From positions 772,001 to 836,000 of the forward strand of contig NZ_JAMZDX010000001.1 of the NCBI RefSeq assembly GCF_024172095.1: DNA of 64,000 bases, in the 5' to 3' direction. The DNA is from Kitasatospora cinereorecta (GTDB lineage: Bacteria; Actinomycetota; Actinomycetes; Streptomycetales; Streptomycetaceae). Each line of letters begins with the position of its first letter. The stretch's first letter is position 1. The translations under genes and the position numbers were made by a program. Positions 1-9,470 of this stretch are shown here, piece by piece. Below the pieces are notes generated by a model. That model was not told the DNA's origin. It ran no database searches and saw only the letters and a program-made list of their open reading frames with translations.

Positions 1-416
1 TGGTCGCCCAGCAGCGACTGGCCCACGAAGAAGGTGACGAACGCCGTCACCAGCGAGACCGCCAGCGCCAGCGCGCCCAGCACCACCGACTTGCCGACCA
101 GCAGGGTGCCGCGCTGCGGCACGGCCGCCAGCGAGACCCGGATCATGCCGCTGCTGTACTCGTTGCCGATCGCCAGCACGCCGAAGACGATGATCGCCAG
201 CTCGCCCAGCATGATCCCGGAGAAGGCCGTCCGGGTGGCGTCGAACGGCCCGGTCTCGCCGCGGGTGAACTCGGCGAAGTTCTTGTTGGTGAGCAGCGAG
301 AGCAGCGCGCCCAGGCCCAGGGTGACCACGAAGGTCAGCGCCAGGGTCCAGACGGTGGAGCGGACGCTGCGGATCTTGGTCCACTCGGACTGCAGGATCG
401 CCGGAAACGCCGCCAT
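1..416 (-). CDS. ABC-2 type transporter permease (partial, 3' end outside window)
   Basis: Membrane subunit of an ABC exporter; only the first 138 residues are in the window. The protein opens MAAFPAILQSEWTKIRSVRS, the usual start of actinobacterial ABC-2 permeases (short amphipathic segment with SEWTKIRS). A first membrane span lies at about residues 23-40, then an extracytoplasmic loop and further hydrophobic segments around residues 72-88 and 110-130. The ATG lies one base after the stop of the ATPase gene (TGAGATG), so the two are translationally coupled and form one exporter. Substrate unknown. The family call is firm even though the C-terminus is missing. Confidence 0.85.
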   Translation of the reverse strand, partial: MAAFPAILQSEWTKIRSVRSTVWTLALTFVVTLGLGALLSLLTNKNFAEFTRGETGPFDATRTAFSGIMLGELAIIVFGVLAIGNEYSSGMIRVSLAAVPQRGTLLVGKSVVLGALALAVSLVTAFVTFFVGQSLLGD

Positions 417-417
417 C

Positions 418-1419
418 TCAGTTCCCCTTCCGCTTCGGCTGCCAGCCCTCGCCCCAGGCGGACGCGCTCTCCGTGGGCGGCTCGCCCCGCGTCGGGCTCG
501 ATGCCCGGCTCGGTCCGTCGCCCGCGTGGTACTCCACCGAGTCCGCCGTCATCTGCATGAACGCCTCCTCCAGCGACGCCTGCTGCGGGCTCAGCTCGTG
601 CAGGGTGATGCCGTGCTTGGCGGCCAGGTCGCCGAGTGCGGCGAGGTCGCCGTCCTCCACCTCGTACGCGCCGTCCGGACCGGGCTGCGGCCGCAGGCCG
701 GCGCCGCGCAGCGCGTCCAGCAGCTGCTCCACCTGCGGGGTGCGGATCCGCACGGCCGAGCGGGAGTTCTGCCGGATGAACTCGGCCATCGGCAGGTCGG
801 CCAGCAGCCGGCCCCGGCCGATCACCACCAGGTGGTCGGCGGTCAGCGCCATCTCGCTCATCAGGTGCGAGGAGACGAAGACCGTGCGGCCCTCGGCGGC
901 GAGCCGCTTCATCAGGTTGCGGATCCACAGGATGCCCTCGGGGTCGAGCCCGTTCACCGGCTCGTCGAACATCAGGATCTCCGGGTCGCCGAGCAGCGCC
1001 GACGCGATGCCCAGGCGCTGCCCCATGCCGAGCGAGAAGCCCCGGGCGCGCCCCCGCGCGACCGAGGTGAGCCCGACCAGTTCGAGCATCTCGTCCACCC
1101 GACGGCGGGGGATGCGGTTGGACTGGGCCAGCCAGAGCAGGTGGTCGTACGCGGTGCGGCCGGGGTGGACCGCCTTGGCCTCCAGCAGGGCGCCGATGTA
1201 CTTCAGCGGCTCCTGGAGCTGGCCGTAGCGCTTGCCGTCGAGGACGACCCGGCCGCTGGTGGGCCGGTCGAGGTCGAGGATCATCCGCATGGTGGTGGAC
1301 TTGCCGGCGCCGTTCGGGCCGAGGAAGCCGGTGACCACGCCGCGGGGCACCTGGAAGGTCAGGTCCTGGACGGCCAGCTTCTCGCCGTAACGCTTCGTCA
1401 GCTGATGCAGCTCGATCAT
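418..1419 (-). CDS. ABC transporter ATP-binding protein
   Basis: ATPase partner of the downstream ABC-2 permease; 333 residues. Walker A GPNGAGKST is at about residues 35-43, the signature is a variant (SLGMGQRLG, with Met-Gly in place of Gly-Gly), Walker B is ILMFDEP and the H-loop is SSHLMSE. A C-terminal domain of about 110 residues follows the nucleotide-binding fold, as in exporters of the BcrA/DrrA type, and ends in a polar Ser/Pro/Thr tail. Such pairs export lipids, peptides or drugs; nothing here identifies the substrate. Starts at the ATG of MIELHQLTKRYG. Confidence 0.92.
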   Translation of the reverse strand: MIELHQLTKRYGEKLAVQDLTFQVPRGVVTGFLGPNGAGKSTTMRMILDLDRPTSGRVVLDGKRYGQLQEPLKYIGALLEAKAVHPGRTAYDHLLWLAQSNRIPRRRVDEMLELVGLTSVARGRARGFSLGMGQRLGIASALLGDPEILMFDEPVNGLDPEGILWIRNLMKRLAAEGRTVFVSSHLMSEMALTADHLVVIGRGRLLADLPMAEFIRQNSRSAVRIRTPQVEQLLDALRGAGLRPQPGPDGAYEVEDGDLAALGDLAAKHGITLHELSPQQASLEEAFMQMTADSVEYHAGDGPSRASSPTRGEPPTESASAWGEGWQPKRKGN

Positions 1420-1514
1420 CGGCCCTCCTTGATCCCGTCCGACCGTCAGACTATGACATCTCGGACATTACGGAAGGGGTGAGCCGAAGGGTGTCGGGGC
1501 CATACGGTGGCAGC

Positions 1515-2309
1515 ATGACCTTTCCCAGCGCGCAGACCGTCCACGAGAACGGCACCGGCACCCCGCTCGTCCTGCTGCACGCCTTCCCCCTCTCCGCCCG
1601 GATGTGGGCGTGCCAGCTGGAGCGCATCCCCGGCCCGTCCGGTGACCACGCCCGGGTGATCGTCACGGACCAGCGCGGCTTCGGCGCCGCCCCGCTCGGC
1701 GCCGACGAGCCCTCGCTGGACGCCGTCGCCGACGACGTCGCCCGGCTGCTGGACGCCCTCGGGGTGGAGCGGGCGGTGGTCGGCGGCCTGTCGATGGGCG
1801 GCTACGCGGCGATGGCCTTCGCCCGCCGCCACCCGCAGCGCCTGTGCGGACTGCTCCTCGCGGACACCAAGGCCACCGTCGACACCGACGCCGCCCGCAC
1901 CAACCGGGAACGGATCGCCGCCGCCGTCGTGGCCCGCGACAGCGTGGCCCTGCTCGCCGAGGAACGCATCGAGGACGGGCTGCTCGCCCCCGGCACCGCG
2001 CCCGAGCTGGTCGCCGACGTCCGCGCGATGATCGCCGAAGCGCCGCCGAAGGCCGTCGCCTGGGCGCAGCGCGCGATGGCCGCCCGCGGCGACTCGCTGG
2101 ACGTACTGGCCGGGCTGGACGTGCCCGCCGCCGTCATCGTGGGCGAGCTGGACGCGGTGACGCCGCTGGCGGAGGCCCGGCTGATGGTGGGCGCGCTGCC
2201 GGATGCGGAGCTGACCGTCATCCCGTCGGTGGGGCACCTGTCGTCGCTGGAGGCGCCGGAGACGTTCAACGCGGCGGTACGGGCGCTGCTCAAGCGCGTG
2301 AAGGGGTGA
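1515..2309 (+). CDS. alpha/beta-fold hydrolase
   Basis: 264-residue cytoplasmic alpha/beta hydrolase of the RsbQ/BioH-like size class. The nucleophile elbow is GLSMGG with Ser93; likely acid Asp213 (GELDAVTP) and His241 (VGH) complete the triad, and HAFPLS near residue 22 forms the oxyanion region. Substrate not predictable. An in-frame start exists at 1479, but ATG 1515 fits the family N-terminus and lies 6 bases after a TACGGT -10-like hexamer (1503-1508), suggesting a leaderless transcript; no good Shine-Dalgarno precedes it. Divergent from the ABC exporter, with about 95 bases between starts. Confidence 0.9.
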   Translation: MTFPSAQTVHENGTGTPLVLLHAFPLSARMWACQLERIPGPSGDHARVIVTDQRGFGAAPLGADEPSLDAVADDVARLLDALGVERAVVGGLSMGGYAAMAFARRHPQRLCGLLLADTKATVDTDAARTNRERIAAAVVARDSVALLAEERIEDGLLAPGTAPELVADVRAMIAEAPPKAVAWAQRAMAARGDSLDVLAGLDVPAAVIVGELDAVTPLAEARLMVGALPDAELTVIPSVGHLSSLEAPETFNAAVRALLKRVKG

Positions 2310-2312
2310 CCA

Positions 2313-2386
2313 CAGGGGCGCGGAGGCTGGGCTGTCGCGCAGTTCTCCCCCAGCCTTCGGCCGGGAGGTGCCCCCACGCGCCCCTG
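2313..2386. repeat. dispersed palindromic element acting as bidirectional terminator
   Basis: Ten-base perfect arms (CAGGGGCGCG / CGCGCCCCTG) enclose a GCGCAGTTCTCCCCC core and the AGCCTTCGGCCGGGAGG inner hairpin. The element sits between the convergent ends of the hydrolase and the phytase-like gene. Related palindromes occur at 3749-3822 and 45188-45265. The unit resembles a palindromic repeat common between streptomycete genes (recalled, not searched). Probably a transcription terminator. Confidence 0.7.
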
Positions 2387-2396
2387 GTGGTGGCCG

Positions 2397-3671
2397 TCAG
2401 CCCAGCGGGACGGTGTACTCGTCGATCCGGGTCGGGGCGTTGTTCGGGACGATCGCGCCGTCCTTGAAGCCGTCGACGCCGAAGTCGTTGTCGTTGACCA
2501 GGAAGAGCCGGGCCGTGCCGTGCTTGCCGGGCAGCACGGCGACGCCCTCGACCTTGCCGTTGTCCAGGCCGGCCGCGGCGGCGTCGAGGACCAGCCGCTT
2601 GGCGCCGGGCGTCACGCCGGACGGGTCCAGCTCCAGGGCCGGCGTGGTGGCCACGTCGTCCCACTTGGTGCCCAGCAGGTCGGTGGCCTTGCGGAAGTCC
2701 ACCTCGAAGAACTGGGTGTGCGCGGTCGGCCGGGCGGCGTCCCGCTCCTCGACCAGCAGGCGGTCCGGGCCCAGCCAGCTGATGGTCGACGTCGACCAGC
2801 CGCCGTCGGTCGCGCTGTCCGGCTCGCGCAGGAACGCGAACTCGCCGGACATCCTCGGCGTCCGGCCGGAGATGTCGATCCGGAACACCCGCTGCACCCG
2901 GGACTTCTTCGCCGCCTTGGAGTCCGGGTTGGACAGCTGCGTCTGCTGCGCGGCGTACAGGGTGCGGCCGTCGGCGGAGACGGTCAGGCCCTCCAGCCCC
3001 TTGTTGTTCTTCTGCTTGGCCTCGATCGCGGGCAGGATCGGCAGCACCGTCGCCCCGGGCGCGCTGTACGTGGAGCCGGCGGGCACCAGGACGGTCTCCA
3101 GGACGCCGTGCGCGGAGAAGTGCAGGATGCTCGACCCGTACTCGCTGCTGACCCAGAACGAGCCGTCGTGGGCCCGCACCAGGCCCTCGCTGTCCACGCC
3201 GTACGGGTCGTTGGGCAGCACCGTGCCGGCGGCGTCCACCGGGCGCTCGGCGGTCAGCGCGGCCGGGGGCAGGCCGGTGATGTTGCGGGTGCCGGTGACC
3301 GGGTCGGTGCGGCCCTCGGGGGTGCGCAGCGGGATCCGCTTCAGGACCTGGATCGTGTGGTCGCGGCCGAGACGGACCTTGAGGATCTGCGGGGTGTAGT
3401 CCGGCTTCAGGAAGATCTTGTCGGTGTCGGCCGGCGCGTCGGCGTTGGGGCCGCGGTCGGTGACGGTCCAGAACTCGCGGCCGGAGGAGTCGGCCGGGAC
3501 GAGGTCGCTGAAGCCGCCGAGCTTCAGACCCCGGCTGCCGAGGTCGGCCGGGTTCAGGTACGTCCAGGTGCCCTCGTGCGACGGCGCCGCGGGCGCGGCG
3601 GAGGCGGTCGGGGCGAACAGCGCAACGGACGCGGCGGCGGCCGCGAGGGGCGTCAGACGGGAGAGTCGCAT
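2397..3671 (-). CDS. secreted phytase-like-fold (esterase-like) protein
   Basis: 424 residues with a Sec signal peptide (MRLSRLTPLAAAAASVALFAPTASA, cleavage near residue 26). The mature part looks like the 'esterase-like activity of phytase' beta-propeller family: GGFSDLVPADSSGREFWTVTDRGPNA at the start, GVDSEGLVRAHDGSFWVSSEYG in the middle, KGLEGLTVSADGRTLYAAQQ and GKVEGVAVLPG near the end. The acidic GxEGL/VEGVAV repeats suggest metal-binding propeller blades. Some members hydrolyse phosphate esters, but no substrate can be assigned here. Monocistronic and convergent with the hydrolase. Confidence 0.8.
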   Translation of the reverse strand: MRLSRLTPLAAAAASVALFAPTASAAPAAPSHEGTWTYLNPADLGSRGLKLGGFSDLVPADSSGREFWTVTDRGPNADAPADTDKIFLKPDYTPQILKVRLGRDHTIQVLKRIPLRTPEGRTDPVTGTRNITGLPPAALTAERPVDAAGTVLPNDPYGVDSEGLVRAHDGSFWVSSEYGSSILHFSAHGVLETVLVPAGSTYSAPGATVLPILPAIEAKQKNNKGLEGLTVSADGRTLYAAQQTQLSNPDSKAAKKSRVQRVFRIDISGRTPRMSGEFAFLREPDSATDGGWSTSTISWLGPDRLLVEERDAARPTAHTQFFEVDFRKATDLLGTKWDDVATTPALELDPSGVTPGAKRLVLDAAAAGLDNGKVEGVAVLPGKHGTARLFLVNDNDFGVDGFKDGAIVPNNAPTRIDEYTVPLG

Positions 3672-3748
3672 GAGCCGACAGCATCGGCCCGGGACCGGAC
3701 CGCCGTCGCGGATTCGGACTGAATCCCTGATGAACGGTCAACCATGAA

Positions 3749-3822
3749 GGGGCGCGGGGAACTGCACGCCCGGCCATCCGCTCAGGTCGAGCGGTGGTCG
3801 GTCGCGCAGTTCCCCGCGCCCC
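3749..3822. repeat. dispersed palindromic element (17-bp perfect arms)
   Basis: GGGGCGCGGGGAACTGC at 3749-3765 pairs exactly with 3806-3822, with a 40-base loop. It lies between the start side of the secreted phytase-like gene and the 3' end of filP, where it can end filP transcription. It shares the GGGGCGCG-(A/G)GG-AACTGC core with 45188-45265 and partly with 2313-2386. Confidence 0.75.
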
Positions 3823-3830
3823 TCGAAAAA

Positions 3831-4760
3831 CTAGCGCGACTGCTGGGCCGGGACGCCGAGCGAGTCGTCGGTCGGCAGCGAGGCCGCGGCGACGGCGGCG
3901 CCGGTCAGCGTGGCGAGCATCTCGCGCACGTTGGTGAGCTGCGCGTTGATCGAGTCGCGGCGGTTGGTGAGCGCCGCGAGCTCGCGCTCGGATTCGCTGC
4001 GGATCCGGTCGGCCTTGGCGTTGGCGTCGGCCACGATGTCCTCGGCCTGGCGCTGGGCGGTCTCCACCGTCTGGCGGGCGCGGCGCTCGGCGTCGGTGCG
4101 GAGCTTCTCGGCCTCCAGGCGGAGCTGCTCGGCGCGGTGCTCGATCTCGGCGAGGCGCTTCTCGGCCTTGGCCTGACGGGCAGCCAGGTCGCGCTCGGAC
4201 TGCTCGCGGCGCTTGGCCAGGTTGGTCTCGAACTCCAGCGCGGCCTGGGCGGCCTTGGTGCGGGTCTCCTCGAAGAGGGCGTCCGCCTCCTCGCGCTTGT
4301 TCTGGGCGTCCTTGTTGGCCTCGGCGCGCAGCTGGGCGGAGTCGCTGTTCGCCTTGTCGACGATGCGACGGCCCTCGTCCTCGGCCTTCGCCTTGCGGTC
4401 CTTGGCGTAGTTCTCGGCCTCGGTGCGGACCTGCTGGGCGGCGGCCTCGGCCAGCTCGCGGTGCTGCTCGGCGGCGCGGTGCGCCTCCTGGCGCAGCTCG
4501 GCGGCCTCCTCCTCGGCGAGGCGGAGGATCTTCTCCACCCGGGCGCCGAGGCCGGCGTACGACGGCTCCTGCTCGGTGACCTGGGCCTGGGCGGTCTGGG
4601 TCTCCAGGTGGAGTTCCTCGATGCGCTTCTCGAGCGCGCTGATCCGGGACAGCGCGGAGTCGCGGTCGGCTACCAGCTTGGCGATCCGCTCGTCGACCTG
4701 GGCGCGCTCGTACCCACGGCGTACCAGATCGAAGCCGTGCGGGGAGTGACTGTCGCTCAT
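3831..4760 (-). CDS. filP: FilP, intermediate-filament-like coiled-coil protein
   Basis: 309-residue, almost entirely coiled-coil protein, matching S. coelicolor FilP in length and in its N-terminus (MSDSHSPHGFDLVRRGYERAQVDERIAKLV). FilP self-assembles into filaments behind the growing hyphal tip, gives mechanical rigidity and interacts with DivIVA. A short non-coiled head (about 1-20) precedes heptad-rich sequence to about residue 280; the tail (MLATLTGAAVAAASLPTDDSLGVPAQQSR) is non-coiled. The frame extends 19 codons upstream, but ATG 4760 gives the family start. The gene follows scy on the same strand, 108 bases apart, as in other streptomycetes. Confidence 0.95.
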   Translation of the reverse strand: MSDSHSPHGFDLVRRGYERAQVDERIAKLVADRDSALSRISALEKRIEELHLETQTAQAQVTEQEPSYAGLGARVEKILRLAEEEAAELRQEAHRAAEQHRELAEAAAQQVRTEAENYAKDRKAKAEDEGRRIVDKANSDSAQLRAEANKDAQNKREEADALFEETRTKAAQAALEFETNLAKRREQSERDLAARQAKAEKRLAEIEHRAEQLRLEAEKLRTDAERRARQTVETAQRQAEDIVADANAKADRIRSESERELAALTNRRDSINAQLTNVREMLATLTGAAVAAASLPTDDSLGVPAQQSR

Positions 4761-4868
4761 GGGAGTTCTGGGCTTCCTGTCGTCAAACCGCTGAGTGGTT
4801 GGAGGGAATCCTGACACGGTACCGGAGTGTCATCGACGAAACGCCGAACGTTCGCGGACAATGTCCGC

Positions 4869-7800
4869 TCAATCGGGTGGCGCGCCCCCGGAGCGATTGC
4901 CACCCGATCGAGGAGCGCCCACTCCGGCACCGGCCTTGGGCGCTCCGTCCTTCTTGCTTCCCCCGTTGTTCTGGGTGACCCCCGACGGAGCCTCGAACGC
5001 CTCCAGCGCCGACAGCACGTCCTGGACCCGAGAGATCTCGGTGTTGATGTCCTTGCGCCGTCGGACCAGTTCGTCCAACTCCCGTCGGCCCTCGTCGGTC
5101 ACGCGCTTGGCCTCGGCCTTCGCCTCGGCGCGGATCCGCTCGGCCTCCTCCTCGGCCAGCCGCAGCTGGTCCTCGGCCTCCCGGCCGGCCCGGCGCAGAC
5201 GCTTCTCGGCCTCGAGCGAGGCGTCCTCGAGCTTGCGCTCGGCGTCGTCCTCGGCCGTCTGGAGCTTGGCCTCGGCCTTGATGATCAGCGCCTCGGCCCG
5301 CGTGGTGGAGTCGGCGAGCTTGGTCTCGGCCTCCTTGAGCAGGCCCTCGGCCTTGCGCACGGCGGCGAGCCGGACCTTGGCGGCCTCCGAGGAGGCCTCG
5401 GAGGTGAGCTCGGCGGCCCGGTCCTCGGCGGCCTTGACCAGCTTCTGCGCGGTCTCCTCGGCGTCGGCGACGGCCTTGGCGGCCTGCTCCTCGGCCTCGG
5501 TGAGCTGGTCCTGGGCAGCCGTCACCAGGGCGTCCACCCGCTCGCCGGCCGACTTCATGGCCTGCGCGTTCTCCTTGCGGGCCCGCTCGTGCAGCGCCTC
5601 GATCTCGGCGTCGGTCCGTTCGCGCAGCTCCTCGGCGCGCTCGCGGATCGCGGTCGAGTCCCGGCGGGCCTCGGAGAGCAGCGCGTCGGCGTCGGCGCGG
5701 GCCTTCTCGACCTCGGCCTTGCCGGATGCCTCGCCGGCCGCGACCAGCCGCTCGGCCTCCTTGCGGGCGGCCGCGACCATCGCGTCGGCCTGCTCCTCGG
5801 CGGCCGCGGTGGTGGCCAGCGCCGTGCTCTGGGCGTCCTCGCCGAGCTGCTCGGCGTCGGCGAACGCCTTCTCCAGCACGGTCTTGGCCTGCTCCCGGGT
5901 CGCCTTGTCGTAGCTCTCGGCGGCCTCGCGGGTCTCGGTGTCGTACGCCTCGGCCCGACGGCGCAGGTCGGCGTCGAAGTCCTCGGCCAGCGTACGGGTG
6001 GCCAGCGCGTACTCCTCGGCCTCCGCACGCAGCTGGGCGGTGAACTCCTCCGCCTCGACGAGCAGGGCGGCGGACCGCTCCTCGGCCTCGGCGACGGTCC
6101 GGCGGCCCTGCTCCTCGGCCTCGGCCCGGTGCTGCTCGGCGAACTCCTCGGCGGACCGCTTCTCGGCCTCGGCGGCGGCGCGCACCTCGGCGGCGTGCGC
6201 CTCGGCCTCCTCGCGCTGCCGGGCGATCTCGGCGGCCGCGGACTCCCGGTCGGCGGTCAGCTCGGCGGTGACCTTCTTGCGCCGCTCGGCCAGCTCGGCC
6301 TCGACCGCGGACCGCAGCGCTGCGGTCTCCCGCTCGGCGGTGGCCCGCTGCTCGGCGACCTCGGCGTCCACGGTGGCGCGCAGCTCGGCGTCGTACGCGT
6401 CGGCCGCGGTGCGCAGCTCGCTGTCGTACGCCTCGGCGGCGGCCCGCAGCTCGGCGCTCTCGCGCTCTGCGGTGGCCTGCCGTTCGGCGATCTGCTGGGA
6501 GGCGGACTCGTGCAGGCCGGCGACGGACTGGCGGACCTCGGCGGCCTCGTCCTCGGCGGCGGAGACCAGTTCGGCGGCCCGGCGCTCGGCGGCGGCCCGG
6601 CGCTCGGCGGTCTCCGCGGCGGTCCGCTCGGTCAGCTCGGCGGCGTCCCGGCGGGCCTGCTCGGCCTGCTCGGTGGCGGCGGCCAGGTCGGCCGCGCCCT
6701 CGGCGCGCAGCGCCTCGGCCGCGGCGGCGGCCTCCTCGCGCAGGGTGCGCGCGGCGGTCTCGGCCTCGGCCAGCTGCTCGGCGGCGCTCTCCTCGGCGGC
6801 GGCCAGGGCCTGCTCGGCCTCGGTGGCCAGCCGCTCGGCCTCGACCCGGGCGGCCTCCACGGTCATGGCGGCGTCGGTCTCGGCGGCGTCCCGGTCGGCC
6901 TTGGCGGCGGCCAGCAGCTCCGCGGTCTCCTCTTGCTCGCGCAGGAGCCCGGCGGAGGCCTCCTCGCGCTCGCGGCGGCTCTCCTCGCGCAGCGCCTCGG
7001 CGGCGGTCCGCGCCTCCTCCCGGACGGCCTCGGCAGCGGCCGCGGCCTCCTGGGCGAGCGCCTCGGCGGCGGCCGCGGCCTCGGCCTCGACGGACCGGGC
7101 GGCGGCCTCGGCCTCCTCCCGCACGGTGCGGGCGGCGGCCTCGGCCTCGGCCTCCAGGGCCTGGGCGGCGGCCTGGGCCTCGCGGCGCAGCTCGGCGGTC
7201 TCCCGCTCGGCGGCGGCCCGGTTCTCGGCGGCGGCGGCCTTGGCGGCGGCCAGCGCCTCCTGGCCCTGCTGCTCGGCGGCGGCGGTGAGCTTCTGGGCCT
7301 CGGTACGGGCCCGGTTCAGGGTCTGCTCGGCCCGGCCCTGGACCTCGGTGGCGTGCGCCTTGGCCTCGGCGCGGACCTGCTCGACCTCGGCGGCGGCACC
7401 CGCCCGCAGCTGGTCGGCGTCGGTCTTGGCGCCGGTGAGCAGCTCCTCGGCCTGCTTGGCCGACTCCTCGATCTGCACCACGGCCTGGCGGCGGGACTCG
7501 GTCCGGACCCGCTCGGCCTCGGCCGCGGCGTGGGCGCGCAGCTCCTCGGCCTCGGCGCGCAGCGCCGCGGCCTCCCCGTGCATCCGCTCCATCTGCTCGC
7601 GGACGGAGGCGGCGTCGTCCAGCGCGGCGTTCTGCGCCTGCTCGACGGCGGCCTGGGCCTGCTCGCGCAGCCGCTCGGCCTCGGCGGCGGCCTCGGTCCT
7701 GATCCGCTCCGCCTCGGTGGCGGCCTCGGTCCGGGTGGACTCGGCGTCGCGGGCGGCGCGGCCGAGCACCTCCTCGGCCTGCTTGGCGGCCTTGGCCAGG

Positions 7801-9161
7801 TGGACGGCGGCGTCCTTGGCGCCCTCGGTGCGGCCGGCCTCCTCGGCCTCGGCGCGGACCCGCTCGGCCTCGATACGGGCCTGCTCGCGCAGCTCGGAGC
7901 TCTCCCGCTCGGCGGTGGCGCGCAGCTCGGCGATGGCCGCCTCGGCCTCGGTGCGGAGCTCGTTGGCGACCGACTCGGCGGCGCCGCGCAGCCGCTCGCT
8001 CTCCTCGGCGGCGGCGGCCTTGGCGGCCTCGGCCTCGGCCATCCGGTTGGCGGCGTCGGCCTTGATCAGGTCGGCCTCGCGGGTGGCGGCGGTGACCATC
8101 TTGGCGATCTCGGCCCGGGCGGTGGCCGAGCGCTGCTCGCTGGCGGCGGCGCCGTCGGCGACCTTCCGCTCGGCCTCGGCGGTGGCCTCCTGCTGCAGTG
8201 CGGCGGCGGCGGCCTCGGCCTCCTCGCGCATCCGGACCGCCTCGGCCCGGGCCCGCTCGGCCTCGGCCATGGCCTGCTCGCGCAGCCGCTCGATCTCGGC
8301 CTGGGCGCGGGACAGGGCGGCGGCGGCCTGCTCCTGGTCGGCCAGCGCCTGGCGCTTGAGGGTGGTGATCTCCTGCTGGGCCTCGGCGAGCCGGCGCTCG
8401 GCGGCGGCGTGCGCCTCGGCGACCTGCTGCTGGGCCTCGCCGGCGGCCTGGCCGCGCAGCTCCTCGGCCTGCGCGCTGGCCTGCTGGGCCTGCTCGGAGG
8501 CGGCCCGCAGCAGGCGCTCGGCGTCGGTCTGGGCGCGCTGGAGGGCGGCCTCGGCGGCGGCGCGGGCCTCGCCGCGGGCGGCGTCCACGTCGGCGGCGGT
8601 CTGGGCGCGGGCCTGGTCGGCGAGCGCGGCGGCCTCGGCCCGGACGGCGGCCATCATCCGCTCCGCCTCGACCCGGGCCTCCTGCAGCAGGCGCTGGGCC
8701 TCCTGCTCGGTGCCGGCCCGGGTCTGCTCGGCCCAGCTGACGTTCTCGTTGACGTGGCGCTCGGCGGCCCGGCGGAACTCGCCGAGCTCCTCCTCCAGCT
8801 GCCGGCGGCGGGCGTTGAACTCCGCCTCCAGCTGGGAGGTCCGCTCGGCGGCCTCGGCCAGCAGGCGCTGGGTGGCCGCCTGGGACTCCCGCAGCTGCCG
8901 TGCGGCGTCCTGACGGATGGCCTCGGCCTGCATCTCCGCGTTGCGCAGGAGCTGCTCGGCCTGGCCCGAGACGGAGTCGAAGGCGCGCGGCTGGGCGAGC
9001 TGCCGCCGGGCCTCGTGAAGCTTGGCCCGGAGCACCTCCACCTGGTAGGCGAGGTCGTCGGCGTGCTCGAGAGTCTTGTCCCGGTCCTTGCGGGCCTTCT
9101 CCAGCTCGGCCTCGAACTTGGAGAGGTGATCCTCAACCTCGTAGCGGTCGTAGCCCCGCAC
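4869..9161 (-). CDS. scy: Scy, long coiled-coil polarity protein
   Basis: 1430-residue coiled-coil protein, rich in Ala, Glu, Arg and Gln with very few aromatics after the first 200 residues. Scy organises the polarisome at hyphal tips, binding DivIVA and FilP, and controls branching. The N-terminus (MRGYDRYEVEDHLSKFEAELEKARKDRDKTLEHADDL) has regular heptads, followed by a long hendecad-type repetitive rod (AEAERVRAEA, EEAEAAAR variants). The end is unstructured (SGVTQNNGGSKKDGAPKAGAG). The GTG at 9161 is chosen because it yields the family start MRGYDR; AGGAG lies about 17 bases upstream, further than usual. S. coelicolor Scy, as recalled, is about 1,326 residues. The repetitive DNA creates long false reading frames on the other strand. 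Confidence 0.93.
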   Translation of the reverse strand: MRGYDRYEVEDHLSKFEAELEKARKDRDKTLEHADDLAYQVEVLRAKLHEARRQLAQPRAFDSVSGQAEQLLRNAEMQAEAIRQDAARQLRESQAATQRLLAEAAERTSQLEAEFNARRRQLEEELGEFRRAAERHVNENVSWAEQTRAGTEQEAQRLLQEARVEAERMMAAVRAEAAALADQARAQTAADVDAARGEARAAAEAALQRAQTDAERLLRAASEQAQQASAQAEELRGQAAGEAQQQVAEAHAAAERRLAEAQQEITTLKRQALADQEQAAAALSRAQAEIERLREQAMAEAERARAEAVRMREEAEAAAAALQQEATAEAERKVADGAAASEQRSATARAEIAKMVTAATREADLIKADAANRMAEAEAAKAAAAEESERLRGAAESVANELRTEAEAAIAELRATAERESSELREQARIEAERVRAEAEEAGRTEGAKDAAVHLAKAAKQAEEVLGRAARDAESTRTEAATEAERIRTEAAAEAERLREQAQAAVEQAQNAALDDAASVREQMERMHGEAAALRAEAEELRAHAAAEAERVRTESRRQAVVQIEESAKQAEELLTGAKTDADQLRAGAAAEVEQVRAEAKAHATEVQGRAEQTLNRARTEAQKLTAAAEQQGQEALAAAKAAAAENRAAAERETAELRREAQAAAQALEAEAEAAARTVREEAEAAARSVEAEAAAAAEALAQEAAAAAEAVREEARTAAEALREESRREREEASAGLLREQEETAELLAAAKADRDAAETDAAMTVEAARVEAERLATEAEQALAAAEESAAEQLAEAETAARTLREEAAAAAEALRAEGAADLAAATEQAEQARRDAAELTERTAAETAERRAAAERRAAELVSAAEDEAAEVRQSVAGLHESASQQIAERQATAERESAELRAAAEAYDSELRTAADAYDAELRATVDAEVAEQRATAERETAALRSAVEAELAERRKKVTAELTADRESAAAEIARQREEAEAHAAEVRAAAEAEKRSAEEFAEQHRAEAEEQGRRTVAEAEERSAALLVEAEEFTAQLRAEAEEYALATRTLAEDFDADLRRRAEAYDTETREAAESYDKATREQAKTVLEKAFADAEQLGEDAQSTALATTAAAEEQADAMVAAARKEAERLVAAGEASGKAEVEKARADADALLSEARRDSTAIRERAEELRERTDAEIEALHERARKENAQAMKSAGERVDALVTAAQDQLTEAEEQAAKAVADAEETAQKLVKAAEDRAAELTSEASSEAAKVRLAAVRKAEGLLKEAETKLADSTTRAEALIIKAEAKLQTAEDDAERKLEDASLEAEKRLRRAGREAEDQLRLAEEEAERIRAEAKAEAKRVTDEGRRELDELVRRRKDINTEISRVQDVLSALEAFEAPSGVTQNNGGSKKDGAPKAGAGVGAPRSGGNRSGGAPPD

Positions 9162-9470
9162 TCCGCGGTCCCATCCATCTCCTGGTCGGATCTTCGACCC
9201 CGCCGCTCCCGTCCCGCCGCAGCGGGACCTGGATCGGCTGGTCCTTGCATCGCTCCGCCGTCCGGGTGGACTCCTGAGCGAACTCTTGCCTCCGGAGAAT
9301 GGTGACAGATCCGAACCGCGACCGTTCAGCCGTGCCCGCGTAATGGACTGACTCCCCTGGGGCGCCTAGCGCACCTGGGCATTGTAATGGGCCGCGCTGC
9401 CCGGGGAATGGGGACGTCGGGGTTTTCCCAAGTTACCGACGGGTGTACCAACGGTCGGCGCGGCCCGCGC
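9162..9470. other. intergenic region upstream of scy
   Basis: 309 bases between scy and the 3' end of the epimerase gene, both on the minus strand. It must hold the scy promoter; a TACAAT -10-like hexamer reads on the minus strand at 9381-9386, with no convincing -35. No coding potential was recognised. Confidence 0.4.

Noticed and set aside
2290..3777. Arg/Pro/Gly-rich 495-codon frame overlapping the phytase-like gene
   Set aside because: Another frame of the same strand; the protein in the 2397-3671 frame has a signal peptide and family motifs.
4827..9305. A 1,492-codon open frame on the plus strand, Gly/Leu-rich
   Set aside because: It is the antisense of scy; repetitive, very GC-rich coiled-coil codons leave the reverse frames open. 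Composition is unlike any protein and there is no start signal.
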